Below are positions 1 to 13,300 of a stretch of 64,000 nt of DNA, one piece after another (the first letter of the stretch is position 1; each line of letters opens with the position of its first letter). Position numbers and translations under genes: made by a program. Under the pieces are notes generated by a model. The model did no database searches, was not told the DNA's origin, and saw only the letters and a list, made by a program, of their open reading frames with translations. The stretch covers positions 18,077,563 through 18,141,562 of the forward strand of contig CM046861.1 of NCBI GenBank assembly GCA_025617745.1. The letters are read 5' to 3'. This DNA comes from Heliocidaris erythrogramma. Its lineage: Eukaryota; Echinodermata; Echinoidea; Camarodonta; Echinometridae.

Positions 1-2602
1 CTTTTTGTTCTCTCTGCAATGACAGTCGGATAGCTTTTGGGTTCTCTCTCATGTTTAACAATAGAATCTGCGACGACATCACTGTTGCTGTTCATAATGC
101 CAAATCTAAAGACGAATAGTGAACTTTTATTCATCATTTTATGGGACACTTGGTTGTTATGAACCAAAATGCATAAATGATTGGAATAAAACTAATGAAA
201 TCTATTCTATCGAAGAAGGTGGTATTTGTTTTCATTGAAACGGTGACCTCCGGGTAGATGATGGGGAGGGGGCTCCCCAATTCATTTCAGATGCCATTCA
301 TAACCATCATTCATATACACACTCTTTCTCTTTGGCTTGTAGTCACTCCGCCCACCTTCACACTTCTTAATAACTGAAAAGAGATAGATTAACGAACCCT
401 TCAGCATCTAGGTGACGTAGTTTTATTAAATGAAAAAAAGTGTACAAATCCGGCTGGAAAATGCATAGCAACAAATATATAAACAATACGGGCATGTAGT
501 GATGTCACAATACGAAGGACCAATGACTGTTTGCAAATCCTTCGATTTTTTCTTGTATTTTAACAACAAATTACCGTAATAAACAAAATCGTGTCACGTT
601 TCACACGCATCCTTTTTCCGAAACAGGGCATCATAGCACTGAGTGTAATCACTTTCTTTTATGCTTTTTTTAAACCTTCCTTATTTCTGTTTTTACATGG
701 AAATGAAGTCCATGGGTGCTGTTGACCTTTACTTCAGCATAAAAAAGAACTGTTCATGAAAATGTACTATATAGACAGACTCCCGTTAGGCGGGAAACAG
801 AAGTTCCACATTTCGCTAATTACGGAGGAGGAATCTGCGGAATGTTTTCGCAATCGTCTGTTACTGTGGGCATGACTGAAATTACCGGGTCATGAACCTA
901 CTAATTGTACATTCCAGGAAGAAAGACAAACATCCTTTTCACACGTTTAAATTTTAAGATGCAATTTATGTCAGTATCTCCTCTCGTACAGAGGCGTCTC
1001 CCTGTTTTTTTTGCCCTGCGGGCGAACAAAGCTCATGTCACACATTAATGCTTCCAGCAGGGACGGTAAGAAAAGTCGTATTGCATTTACATGTTTCCAC
1101 AACAAATATGAAAATCCTTTTGATATCTTTCTAGCGGAATATCTGTGTTTTTTAATCACATATTTTTTTCTACGTAAGACAGACAACAGGAACGTGCTAT
1201 CAAAGGATTTATAGGATACACCACTTTACTATTTTTTTCTGGAAAATATCGCCACAACCATCACCAGCGAAAAATTGAATGTGGTATTTATATTTCAAAA
1301 AACACTCGAGGGTAATCTATGGTGACATATTGGATATACAGCCTTTAACTGTGGACAGATGTATTAACGTGATATGATAAGGAAATTCGGCTGGCGGGGA
1401 ATAGAAATCGGTGTGCCTTTCAGCTTGGATGATTTGTAATCTTTAATATGTCTACACTATGATGTCCAAAGTGGACAGAACTTTATCCGGATGGAGATTC
1501 TGTTTCTGTCGGCCTTGGGGGTTTCCATTAACCAGGTGTCAGTCAGGAGGCTGTTTTGTCCACATTTTTGTTTCCATATTTGCTGAGAAAACGACTTGGC
1601 ACATCATAATTCAAAAGCAACACCTTATATGACGTAAACAGGTTCGAATTGCACACCCGCATTTAGACCTACTATTTTACCACTAGAGACATCTTAATGG
1701 GCAACCAACCTTTCCAACGAGTTAAATCGTGTGGAAGTATAAAAATCAGAAAGAGAGGCTGGTGAAAGCTTGGCAGATATTGGACAAAGAATACGCAAAA
1801 TAAAAAAATCAAATATTTGAAAGCTTTATAGATAAAAATTATGTATATGAATGAACATAATCACAAAATATAAATTACAAAACAGCAATCTAAAAGTATA
1901 GATAAAATTAATCTTCAAATTGTATTTAACATCCTAATGATATAAGGTTTAGAATGGTGATAAGATACCTAGACACGTAACTATTATGAACGTGTTCTAG
2001 AATTAATTTTGATAAGCCCAAGAACATTATAGACTGATATCACTGTAAGAGCATCAGGGATTATGATCATGTAAAATTGATTAACGACACTATTACCAAA
2101 TCATTCAAGTGCGATAAAGATGATTAATTCTTCATCTAGTTGATGATTTAAATTTCCTCACCGAATAATGTAAAGTATATCAGCACCAAGTTCTCATTAA
2201 ATATCATTCAAAGGGAACAACATCCCATCACTTAGAACCCCTAAAGTGATTTATTAAACATTTTATGGATGACAAAAACTAGGACGCTTTCTCTGAAATA
2301 GCAAACCCTTATGTTATAAGATCATCATCAAGCACAATGTTGCAATATTTACGCAAATGAAAATTTATCAGCCTCTTTTCGCGTATACATCGTGAAGACT
2401 AATATACTTTAATTCCACTGAATGAACAGACTTTTTACAATGCGACGATTTCATCTGATCTGATTCCGACACTGTTTAGTTCCAAATCAATCAGCAGTTG
2501 TTGTTTTTATATTAGAGATGTGGTGCAATGTAAAATGACCATGTATTAACAACGTTTACACATGGTTATTCTGATGAAATATTAATTCCATATTCACTGT
2601 CA
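1..2602. other. Unique AT-rich DNA, no gene seen
   Basis: No recognisable protein domain, RNA gene or obvious repeat is seen here. Open frames are short (60-70 codons), start and stop at random and overlap one another on both strands, as expected by chance in AT-rich DNA. Short exons of a spliced gene cannot be ruled out without transcript data. Confidence 0.6.
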
Positions 2603-3325
2603 AAGTGGGCTTAGTCCGGGCTTAGTCGGTGTCAATAGATCCGCTTCTATAATACATGATAGCGTTCATATTACAGCAGCAAGACCGCATCGTCGCATCT
2701 GCTACGCGCATTTGTTTCCATGGTTTCTGCTGTCCCCCCGTTCCCGCGATATTTATAAATAGCTTTGTTCTGTTCTTATCTGCTTTACTTCCTATCTTTC
2801 ATTATGTTATTCTTTGTTTTCATCCTTCTTAATCTTATTTTCTTTTCTTTTATCTTATGTTATTCTTTGTTTTTCTTTTTTCTTCTTCTCTTTTTATCAT
2901 CATTCCTCATGTTATTCTTTGTCCCTTTTATCTTCTTCTCTACCTATCATTCCTTTAGTATTCTTGTTTTTATCACTTCTATCTTCTTCTCATACTATCT
3001 TTCATTATGTTATTCTTTTTTGTTATCATTCCATCATTTCCTTTTTTTATCTTCCTTATGTTATTCTTTGTTTTTATCATTCTATCTTATTCTCTTTCTA
3101 TCTGTCCTTATTGCTGGTCCGCATCAACTAATGCGGATATCGTTCATATTCAGGTATTTACGAGTCAACCCACTTCTTAGTCGGGACTTAACCCTTGCTC
3201 GAGAAGAGGATCCATGCAGAGTCCGCTTGTAGTCCTGACTAAAAGCGGGTTATTGATGCTGATAGCTTTCATATTAGCTTTTGTATCACGGCTAAGTCAC
3301 GGCTAAGTCCGGACTAAGACCACTT
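2603..3325. mobile_element. Inverted-repeat DNA element carrying a minisatellite
   Basis: The two ends are imperfect inverted repeats. The left begins AAGTGGGCTTAGTCCGGGCT and the right, read on the other strand, begins AAGTGGTCTTAGTCCGGACT. Inside the left end 'catgatagcgttcatatta' also resembles 'ctgatagctttcatattag' near the right end. The middle is occupied by a T-rich minisatellite (separate entry). No transposase is present, so this would be a non-autonomous element. A target duplication is not clear (at most 'CA' on both sides), so the superfamily is left open. The long open frames across it come from the low-complexity core and are not taken as genes. Confidence 0.6.
2770..3115 (+). 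repeat. 51-bp T-rich minisatellite, about six units
   Basis: The phrase ATGTTATTCTTTG recurs at about 2804, 2857, 2909, 3007 and 3058, with a weaker copy near 2955. Spacing is 48-53 bases. Units are rich in TTCTT and TTTTATC. The array gives a spurious 155-codon leucine/phenylalanine/serine-rich open frame. It lies inside the inverted-repeat element at 2603-3325, so it probably expanded within that element. Confidence 0.75.
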
Positions 3326-3917
3326 CAACCCCTAAGATGAAAAGGGGATTTATAGTCAACGCATTTCCCCCTTGCTTTCCCCCAAATTTCAAGAAAATGA
3401 AGAATTGACGTGCGAACCCGCTTTTAAAGACTTCATGTTTCAAATTATAATGAAGCGACACATCTTTCTTAGAATTCATAATTCATCTAGGACTACTCCC
3501 ACTTTCCTCCTTGTATTGTGCCTCTGAGGAAATTCGGGACTGAGTGGCAACTCCGACACAATGTTGTCATCGCTCAATTGATATTTCAACTCATACTCAA
3601 AAGTGTGCCTTGGGCTTTATCATCAAGACAGTGATTATGTATGCACATTTCTGAAGTGAATGTTGTGTCTGATCGAAGTTGTGTTCAAAAGGCAAACGTG
3701 TTAACAGATGCATGAATGATTATCGCCTCCTCGTGTGTGCTATTTTTGTTTATTTACTCAATAAAGGCTCGTTCACATGCATCTTTTTAAAAGTGCAAAA
3801 TAAAAATGAGTGACAGGTGGGGATAAAAAGAAAGTAGCTGCGTGGTACAAAGGTCCTACGGTATGATTTTTGTCTGCGTGTTATTATAAGATACACAAAA
3901 TATTGAGAAGCGCAGTA

Positions 3918-4168
3918 CGCTGTAAAAAACAGACTGGCGGTAAATCGGTTTACCGCGTTAATATGCACTGTCAAAAAAACTGTCTGTAATTTTTACAGCA
4001 AACCTGGCGTCAGCAGAGTCTCCATAACTTCTGATCTAAAAATACAGATTAGTTGTAACTTTTTCTTATGACATTGATGTACAAATAACATCAGATTAGC
4101 TGTTATGAGTAAATACAGAACTAATCTGTATTGTTTCCCATGTAAATATACAGATATTTTTTACAGTG
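3918..4168. mobile_element. Small TIR element (MITE-like)
   Basis: The left end reads CGCTGTAAAAAA and the right end, on the opposite strand, CACTGTAAAAAA, giving a 12-bp terminal inverted repeat with one mismatch. TA dinucleotides lie at or near both ends. A second inverted repeat lies inside: 'aatacagattagtt' near 4042 and its complement near 4118. There is no coding capacity. Size and structure fit a non-autonomous DNA transposon. The superfamily is not assigned. Confidence 0.6.
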
Positions 4169-4483
4169 TGTAAATGAGCCGTTAGTTTGGCATTTCGTCT
4201 TCTTTAACAAAAGAGAGTGACTGAAACATTGTTGTACATTGGGGCCTTTCACACCAAAATACATGAGAATGCAAGTTATTACATGGATAAGAAAATAATG
4301 CAACGCAAATGTTGAAATATTACCATAAATAACTTTACAAGAATGAAGTATACGTAAAACGGAAAATAATCATGAACCATCTGGGTTTGTAAGGTTTGAA
4401 TACTATTATACAATGTTCGTAGGAATATTGCAAGTATAACTATTAATTCAGGTTGCGTGACCCACGATTTTCATTCTATAATA

Positions 4484-4692
4484 CTGCTATTTCTGTAGCG
4501 CCTTTTCAGAGTATAGATACAAAGCGCTTTACATAATACAATTAACAAATAACAATGCTGCTTACAAGAATATACATAAACAAGATTTGCATCAAACCTG
4601 ATTGCATGAAAGAGGTTGATTACAAATTATAAATACAAAAAGTAAGAGAGAACTATGACAAAAGATCCAAGACGAAAGCTGATAAGCGGGTA
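4484..4692 (-). mobile_element. LINE 3' UTR and tail
   Basis: Continues downstream (minus strand) from the stop codon of the LINE reverse-transcriptase relic at 4693. It ends in a GCGCTTTGTATC...AAGGCGCTACAG phrase near 4530-4495. This is the same type of 'gcgct(at)ata' tail seen on the LINE at 7.3 kb and on the SINEs of this window. The body is AT-rich and non-coding. Confidence 0.55.
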
Positions 4693-5893
4693 TTACTGAA
4701 AAAGGTGTGTCTTAAGATGTTTCTTAAAAGTATCCAGTGATGCGTTATTTTTTTAAATAAAATTGGGTAGATTGTTCCACGCTTTGGGGGCGGTGGCTAC
4801 GAATGCCCGTTTACCAGCATTGGCAGTGGCGTATCCAGGATTTCCCAATAGGGGGCGCCAGGAATTATTGATCGCCGTCATGGGGGAAGGGTCTTTGGAA
4901 AATTTTTGCTTCTGAAGAAGGGCTGAGATGCAAAATAGTGCTATATGTGACAAATTTTGAAGCCTATTTAATGAACAATATTTTCAATTGGTATGAGGTT
5001 TCTTTTTTTTTTTTTTGCTAGTTTTTTTTTTTTTACGACGGCCAATAGGGGGGGGGGGGGCGCGCGCCTGTTGCGCCCCTGGATACGCCCCTCAGTGTTC
5101 TAGTGTTGGATCTAAGATTATACTGAGACTGTGTAACATGAAGAAGATTAGTGAGGTACAAGGGTGAGAGACCATTTAGAGACTTAAATACAAGAGTAGC
5201 GGTCTTAAAGTAGAGTCTTTGCTGAATCGGGAGCCAGTGAAGAGTGCTCAGAAGGGGTGTGGTATGTGTGCTCTTAGGTTTCTTGAAAATGAGACATGAA
5301 GACGGTGCACATTCTTGGTTGTAGTACCACAGAGTAGACTGTTACAATAATGCAGGCGTGACAGGACCAGGGCACGAACTGCAGCATGGGCAGTACCTTC
5401 ATCTAGATATTTCCTTATCCTACTCAAGTTTCGGATGTGGAACTTGACAGTCCTAACAACATTAGAAACGTGACCATCGAGAAGCATAGTGTTGTCAAAG
5501 TTAACACCAAGAATACGAAGTTTCGGTGATGGTTTTAGCAAGGTGTCATCATGTAGAGTCAAAGTAAAATTGTTGAGCAGGCGTTGGTAGTGTCTAGAGG
5601 CAAACACTATTAGCTCGGTCTTTTCTTGGTTTAGTTTCAGCTTATTAGATGTCATCCATGCACGGATTTCTTCCATAGCATCCGCTAATCTACGTTTAGC
5701 CTGGTCAATCGAGTCCTGGATTGAAGGATCACACTTCACATAAACTTGTATGTCATCAGCGTAAACATGATGATTTACGCCATGTCTGCAGAGGATATCG
5801 GAGATAGGTTTTGAATACAGGGTAAAGAGCAGCGGCCCCATTACCGATCCTTGTGGAACGCCAAATTCTATGTCAGATGGATAATCCAATAGT
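4693..5893 (-). pseudogene. LINE (CR1/L2-like) reverse transcriptase, C-terminal half, broken
   Basis: Minus-strand remnant of a non-LTR retrotransposon polymerase, which copies element RNA into the genome by target-primed reverse transcription. Visible in order: GVPQGSVMGPLLF (RT block) near 5850; the catalytic YADD near 5755; NKLKLNQEKTEL; LRILGVNFD; and LVLSRLHYCNSLL near 5335. After a frameshift near 5250 the reading continues with PLLSTLHWLPIQQRLYF and LNGLSPLYL. A nested element interrupts it at about 4824-5092. The tail then resumes as RAFVATAPKAWNNLP and, past one stop, LDTFKKHLKTHLFQ ending at 4693. The N-terminal endonuclease and first RT blocks are missing (5' truncation near 5893), as is usual for LINE copies. 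The YADD box is intact but the copy cannot be functional. The clade is inferred from motif style. Confidence 0.9.
4824..5092. mobile_element. TIR element nested in the LINE relic
   Basis: The left end CAGTGGCGTATCCAGG and the right end (opposite strand) GAGGGGCGTATCCAGG form a 16-bp inverted repeat with two mismatches. The element carries T-rich tracts and a G13 tract (5048-5060) and has no coding capacity. It splits the LINE reading between LRSNTRT and AGKRAF. Flanking 8-mers (agcattgg / agtgttct) match only at 4 of 8 positions, so a target duplication is not demonstrated. End sequences resemble the hAT-type elements at 14.67 and 29.57 kb. Confidence 0.7.
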
Positions 5894-6507
5894 CAAGTAA
5901 AAGGGATATATATTAGAATCTTGTTATCATTATTCAGTCCATTGGTTGTATAGATACTTTAGATAGATTTCCTTCACAGTCAGTACAAGTATCACTTTAT
6001 TAATTTTGTTTGAAAGTATTTCTGTGTTTAGCAATTATGTGTCTCATTTTGCTTGCAGATTAAAAAAAAATCAACGTAGAATTAATGGGCCAGATAAAAA
6101 AAACCACACTAGCATTTAATTGGGCTACAAGTGAAAGGTTATCAAGTTCATGGTAGAGTTTAGGGCTCTTACTTTGTCAGGCATGTGGGTTTGCAGCTGG
6201 TGTTGTTGAGAGTTTACAATAGGGTATGCACCTCAAGATCTGCTTAAACTGCGTTGTGGGAAATACCACAAAAGCGGTTTATGCGCCAAGGTATAAGATT
6301 AGTCAAAAGTTTTTCTTTCCCTGCCCACTTTCCAAAGTGGCTTCAGAGAGCGATTTGACTTATAGCTGTTAAATCTGGCAAATCAGCTTTACGCCTGATT
6401 AAATTCATGTTTTTATCTCAAATCAAAGATAGATATCGGCAATCTATTAATTAGTTTTTTAAAAAAGACGAGGACAGTGCTATATTCATGTTACTGCACA
6501 AATATGA
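5894..6507. other. Spacer between two LINE relics
   Basis: AT-rich sequence between oppositely oriented LINE fragments. No RT motif could be read in it. The part nearest 6400-6507 may be decayed LINE sequence belonging to the plus-strand copy, but this is not supported by motifs. Confidence 0.4.
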
Positions 6508-7393
6508 AATTGTGTGCAATCAATCAAAGAGTGGTCTCAAGTAAATGGGTTAAAGCTCAATGATACTAAGACTGAATTTCTTCATCTTTCTTCGCGCCAT
6601 AGATCAAGCAACCAATATCAACATTGAACATAAATGGCACTCCTGTTCATGCAACTAAAACATGCAGAAATCTAGGTGTTATTTTTGACGATTTGTTTAC
6701 ATTTGAAAATTTTGTCTCACATAAATGTCGATCAGCATCATTTGGGTTATATAAAATTGGTAAAGTTTTTTAGACAAATCAACAACTGAACGATTAATTC
6801 ATGCTTTCGTTATGTGCCATTTCGATTTCTGTAATAGTTTGCTTTTTGGTCTTCCATCTTCTCAAATAGAAAGATTACAACTCCTTCAAAATTCTGCGAC
6901 TTGTTACACGGACAAAGAAGCATCAGTCAATATCACCAGTCTTAAGAGATCTGCATAGGTTACCCATTAGGTCTCGTATCCAGTTCAAGATATTAACCTA
7001 TCTATGTTTACAACAGCTAGCTCCATCTTATCTTAGTGAATTGTTAACTCCATATAAACCAGAAAGAATGCTACGTTCCAGTGCCAAGTCTCTGCTTTGT
7101 GTTCCACAAACCATGACAAAGTCATACGGGGAAAGGTCTTTCTCATACGCAGCCACTTATTTGTGGAACAAATTGCCAGAACAACTCAAAATTATAGGAA
7201 CCTATGACACCTTCATCAGTACCTTGAAAACTTTTTTTTTACCACTTATGAGTAGTCAGAAACATGAACCCAGTGCATTTTTCCTTTTTCTTGTACAAAG
7301 TTCTCGTTTTCTATTCTTAAAGTGCACAGAGACATGCAATTTTGTCTATGTGTTATGCGCTATATAAACATGTTTAATTATTATTATTATTAT
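6508..7393 (+). pseudogene. LINE (L2/CR1-like) reverse transcriptase C-terminus with 3' tail
   Basis: Plus-strand relic of a non-LTR retrotransposon. Reading across frameshifts gives: IKEWSQVNGLKLNDTKTEF; NLGVIFDD; STTERLIHAF then CHFDFCNSLLFGLPSSQIE; LVTRTKKHQSISPVLRDLH; RLPIRSRIQFKIL; APSYLSEL; and finally KSYGERSFSYAATYLWNKLP with FISTLKTFF. At least two single-base frameshifts break it, near 6768 and near 6897. The catalytic (Y/F)ADD block is not present, so the copy is 5' truncated. The 3' end reads TGCGCTATATAAACATG followed by an ATT-repeat tail (7375-7393), typical of this LINE type. It is a different subfamily from the copy at 4.7-5.9 kb. Confidence 0.88.
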
Positions 7394-10300
7394 ATTTAAA
7401 AATTAAATATTTAAATTTCTAGTAGGAGAGGAGCGTGCAAAATACCAAGGAAAAACTTGATAAAAGAAAATTCCTTCTTGTCAAATAGGCATTTACTAAT
7501 CTGGCTAGCTTTTGTGTACAAGGAAAAAAATCCTATTGATGCTGAGTAAAATTTTAATAAGAATATACCTTTTGCTAGTCTAGGATAGCGACTGCTAACA
7601 AGAATACAAGCTTCTGCTTCTTTTTGCTATTATAGCTACTATTTAACTATTATAGCTACTTGGTTGGAATATCTGCAGATACAAGCAAAAATTAGACAAA
7701 TCATTTGCTAGGCCTTTACTAGCTTTTCAATTCATTTCAATTTGCTTTTCAATTTCATTTCAATTAATTTATTCGATAAAAACATATTATTTAAAAGTAT
7801 AATAATTCAACATGCAGAATCATGCCATAATATTATTCAGGAGTTTGTTTCTCACCATCTCCTTCTGTATCCCAAGTACCCTCATTCCATGTAGGGGCTA
7901 AGCATGGTTAGGATTGTTTGAAGTTAGTGAAGTTAGTGAAGTTGAAGTTAGTTATACGAGCATGAAATAACATACCATGATATTTGTATTTTACTTTGGC
8001 ACCTCTTTACGTTACTCGATATTATTTTTATACTTTATCGCCTCCTGTAATGTATTAATAATGATATTAGATTCGCTATTGCCGAAACTTGATTATGAAA
8101 ATTGATCTTTATCGATGATTCTGTTTCGCATATATCCTTACTGTGGTAATGGGCGTTGTGGGAAGGGGGGGGGGGGGGCAGCTCAAAGAATTCCGAAGAA
8201 GAAAAGTTTTGACACTCACTTATTCTCAGTGGCAAATGGAACATTCGTGATTTATCAATCGCGCAACTTGTTATCTCTTGGCAATTGATATTTGGTTTAA
8301 CACCGGATATCTATAACCCCAGAGGCATTCTAAGAGGCGAGATTTCATCGGTAACTAAAGATGACAAATAGCGCCTCCGAATGGCTTGCTCTACCACCGG
8401 TAAAAACAAAGAGTTCCATACCTTTCTACGAAAATCGCCAGAGTAGTCCATAGAATTGCAAAAAGAAAAAAAAGAAGAAAATTAGGTTCTTTTTTGAAAT
8501 CTTCAACACACTTCACCAAACTCAAAAACAAAGTAAACAAAGTAACTTGTATAAAAATCATCACACACTCACGATCTTTCAACAGATCACGTGTTAATAT
8601 TCGCGTTGATATTTAATTTAAAAAAATTCAACTTGAAGTATCTCTTAACCCATATAATGACTACGGGAACCGCGTGGTTTCTGTATTAAGCCTATTAGAA
8701 TTAAATAATTCAACGGGTTAACATTTCAAGAGTTTTGTTTCATTTTCCATATTTTTTTACATAAATCTGCATATTATATATTTATATCGTAGAAAAAGAA
8801 GAGACATCAATGCCAGTTAAAATTCCAATATAATTAGCATTGATGCATTTCGAGTCTTTCCTTTTCTACTAGCTGCATTGCGCCAAAAAGTAGACTTTAC
8901 ATTTTATATATATATATTCAAGAATTTTGGACTAACCGAACGTTTTATTCTGTTTTGTGTCTCTTTTTTTGTAGCAGAACTTTTAAAACATTATGCCTTA
9001 ATATACATGACATGACACATATAATAAATATTATTAAACATATATATAAAAAGAGTTTTTAATGTATATAGGGAGAGTAAAGTATAGCACAGAATTGCAT
9101 TAAGAAACATGGGGAAGCGTTGTCATCATGTCTATTTGACGAAGCATTCGTTTGTGAAAATCTTCAGGCAATAAGAAACTGAAATTATAGGCACACATGC
9201 GATATTTATTATGATCGGTTTAATCTCTATTAATCTCTTAAAATAACAGGAACAGTAATTTATTGAAACATTGATAAGATGAGAACATACTTTGAGAAAT
9301 TTGAGATAAAAACAGCAACCCTACCCGATATATCAAATGGTACGGTATTATAATTGAAAGCCAAATCCCAATTTACCTGACTAAAACATAAAGTAAATGT
9401 CGCTGTTACCATAGGCTTCATAACGGACCACCAGTTCCTGTGGGCAATGGGTTAATACAACTTTCACATGCCTAATTATAATCACATAGAGTGAAACTAC
9501 CTAGGAATTATCCTGACTCCAAGGCAGCAAGTTCCTATCAGCGTCGCAGATATTAAAGGAGGTATGAATCAGATTTTACATTTTGATGACACTCTGAGAT
9601 CTAGGACCCATCTTCCCGACAGTAGCTAAACTTTAAGTCAGGCTTAAACCCCGCCTAAGTGTGTAGATTTAGTCCACTGAATTATGGAGTGCCAATTGTC
9701 ACCCTCTTAATCCTATACATATCACCATAGTTCTGTAACTAATTTCAGATACAAAAAATAAATAAAAAAAATAAAAAAAATAAAATAGCATAAATGAAAA
9801 GGAATTTGATGCTCATTTCACGCCAAAAAATAATACTGTTTCTTTACTGTGTGACAAAAATATAGTCATTTATAAGGAACTTAGGAATCGACAAAATGCC
9901 TTCTATAAACCAGCGGCATAAATTAAGTCAGGCTTATCTTAGGCTGCTTTCGGAAGTACTGGTCCTATCTCTAATTTGATAAGCTTAATAAGCTTCCTAT
10001 AAAACCAGTTTAATTTACACTTGACCAAAGAGAGTGAAACATCCTACGGAGTGTTGAGAAAAAATCCCCCCACCTTGATTACAGAGCATTTCATACATGG
10101 GATTTACACATAAACGAATAAGTAATAATGTTTTCATATAATTTGTTAGCATACTCTTCAATTAGTTTATCATCTAAACTAACAATAAATCAATTTACTG
10201 GGTGAGATTTAGATTGAACTAAAAGTAAATCCTCCTACTGACATGACTGAAAAGAAACCTAAATACACTTCTTAGATTGAATTATATTTGTATAACTTAG

Positions 10301-13300
10301 CACGGAGCAGGACCGTTTATTTTTCTGCCTTTTTGTCTTTCATTTCAATGATTGCCAATTCTACGATTGTCAATTTTCAGATATTTTAGAAAATGGATGG
10401 TAGTCCTTGCACTGTCCTGTTTAACACATTCCTTGCAGTTCCCATAATTATAATCATAATCAATGGGGGGGGGGGGGGGGGGGGTAGGAGTCGACTTACG
10501 AAGCAGGGGCCAGGTCTACTTTGACCAATAAGAATCCTCAATTCTATTTCGAACGAGAGTTGGAAACAGCTCAGAAGCACGATAAGAAAAACTAAAAATA
10601 AGATAAAGCAATTGAATGATTGCTTATTCATACATGAGTGCTAAGACGGACACGCTGAAGGGAGTTGTAGAGGACTAACCTGACTTCAGTCCTATCCAAG
10701 AGACTTGTTAGTCGAGGATTATTACGTAATAGCGTACCGACTTGGTCTTGACTTGGGGAATCATGTTTGCGAGGGACTATGTCTCTACTGCATATCTCCT
10801 TTATAACAATAGAGTGCTAAGATATACCTATTGGTTCTTGATGACTGACAATTCATTTTGAATGACCAAAACGTGTTAATTAAAGGTATGATCAGTGGCA
10901 ACATAGCAGCATCAGCTAAGCGGAATCGTATTTTAAACTTGACTATATTCACGTTATCAATGCATGTTAATGCGACTTGTTAAAACCAACTTCAAACCGA
11001 CTGATTTGGGGCGTTCGGGAAATTTTGTTCGATGTGGTGTCGGTGTCGTTGAAGTTATGGTATTATTCTTGAGTAAAGACGTGGAATATCAATCAGCTTG
11101 GCAATTTACCGTCTATATACATATTGGCATCGTCTTTGATTATAAGCAATGTGCAGTCTCAATCTAAAAATGAAAAACAAGCTTGATGACCGGTTTTTAC
11201 CCCAATTACTTGTATGCACGTCTGATCAGGAAAGTGATGAAAAGATGGAAGTGCGTCATTAGCAGCTGGACGCTTTACAGACACTGTGATTCATTTTACA
11301 AAAATAAACAGAAATATTTTCAGTGATCACCTAAAAGTACATTAAAAGCTGTTTTCTACGCCCAAAACATTATGGTCATTATAGAGATGAAAGTTGTTTT
11401 GTTTATTTAGGAAAAGGAGACTCTGATAAGTCAACTTTAAATTTAGTTGATACAAAATTACAGATAAAAAATATTCCTACAGCCACAGCATAAGGAACTG
11501 AGCATTAAAAAAAAATACGACTTCTGGTGTCTCCATACACATTTTGGAAAGAAGATACTTCTAAAGATGAAGATTGAATATCAAGCAATTCAAAACACTT
11601 TTGATAGCTGAGTAAAATTCAAGAAATGAATATGAACTATAAAAGGAGGTCCATATTGTCGGAAAAAGCAAAGCGAAATATTAACCCATGGAATGCCAAC
11701 GGGCAGCTGAATCTTGCTTTTTCAGAGACATCCAGGGAAACCTATCCGTCCAAAGCGGTACAAGTCTCGTTTTACCGGAAGCTGGAAATCGAAACGACAT
11801 CCTAGATTAGATAACAATGAGGTAATATACTCCCCATCCTCCTCGGGGTCCTACCCAGGAGGGGAACTTTGATACTCTACATCACGTTACTAGTAGCGTA
11901 GATATGGGGGGGGGGGATCGATGGCATGGGGGCACATCCCCCTATAATATAGTTACAAATTTGAAAAATAAAAGAACAACAAAAAAAAGAGAAGGAAAAA
12001 TAAGAGAAAGGGAGAAGGAGACAAAGGAGACTGGAAAAGAAGACGATACCACCCCCTCCCACTCCTCCTTAGTAAAATGGCCTCGTTGCATTCATCCTAC
12101 CGTTTAGACTGGTGCACCCCATCCCCCATCGATACCAGTGCCCCCAAAGTCTGGACCCACGTTACACCACTCCTCTTCCTTAGCCCTTCCTTCTTCATCA
12201 ACGATGGATATGTTAATTTTTAAAAATCTAGGTCTACGGGAACGGAGTTGTCCTTTTCCTTGATTATCAATCACAACAGTGGGATGCCGCACTGATTGGG
12301 GTGAAAACTGTATCGGAATTCACGGGGAACCTCCCTGACATTACTCTTCATTGGCCGGTTTCTAATGGTTATGCTATCTTAAAGTATAGCTTTCATAATA
12401 ATACTTCATTGTTTTGATTGAATCTTTATAGATTTGAAAATGTTTTGATGTAAATCACAGCTAAGATATCTTTCTTTCCGAAACCGTATGCTATTTTGTA
12501 TTTTGTCAAGCACTGTTTAGCCTATGCCAAACATTTGTTTCACATATAGCATTGAATTCTAAGTATATTGATAAAATATTTCAGCACTAAGTATATTCAT
12601 GAAATAGCATGTGATGTACAGTATGCCCTGCATGCAATTGCTAAAACTTTGTAAACTCCTTTCGTTGGGGGAGGGGGTGCCAAAGAAAAATATATTTTAT
12701 GCCAAATTAAGCCATTAAATATGACATAGAAACCGAAAATAATGTCTCTTGGAATTTCATTTATGATATTTGCACATAATCTTGGAGGCACAAAGAGGGG
12801 TCAGGATTCGTAATGAATGCTTTAATCTTGGTAGTCAATTGCACCTCTATAAATAAATTGAAAACTCATATTATTTTATTCAAATCAAATTTTCATCGGA
12901 TTGCTTGTTCTGGTAAAAGAAAAAATCTAGTGCGAAAATACTTTATTCATTTACTTTTCATTTCAGACATTGTATGTCACCTTTTGAAAGTACACGAGAA
13001 TCGAGTTGAGATCACTTTCACTCTCTTACGACATCGTAAAATAACAGCTTCACCAACGCGACTATAAGGATCATTTACGCTTTGATGTTGCGATAAACGA
13101 CTCTGCATCAATTTTCTTCTCCATGTCATTGTAATAGTTTTAGTGTCGAATTTCCCATTTCGTATTCTTCTCCTAAAATTCCGTGTTTTAAAGTGACAAA
13201 AAGAAAGTGATAGGTGACCATGAACTTGAAGGAAAAATTATAGGAACGTAATCGAATACATTATTCGAGATTGTCGGCACTTCATAATTCATCCAAAATT

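Noticed and set aside
2765-3232. 155-codon open frame, plus strand
   Set aside because: Entirely low-complexity Phe/Leu/Ser/Tyr from a 51-bp T-rich minisatellite, with no domain.
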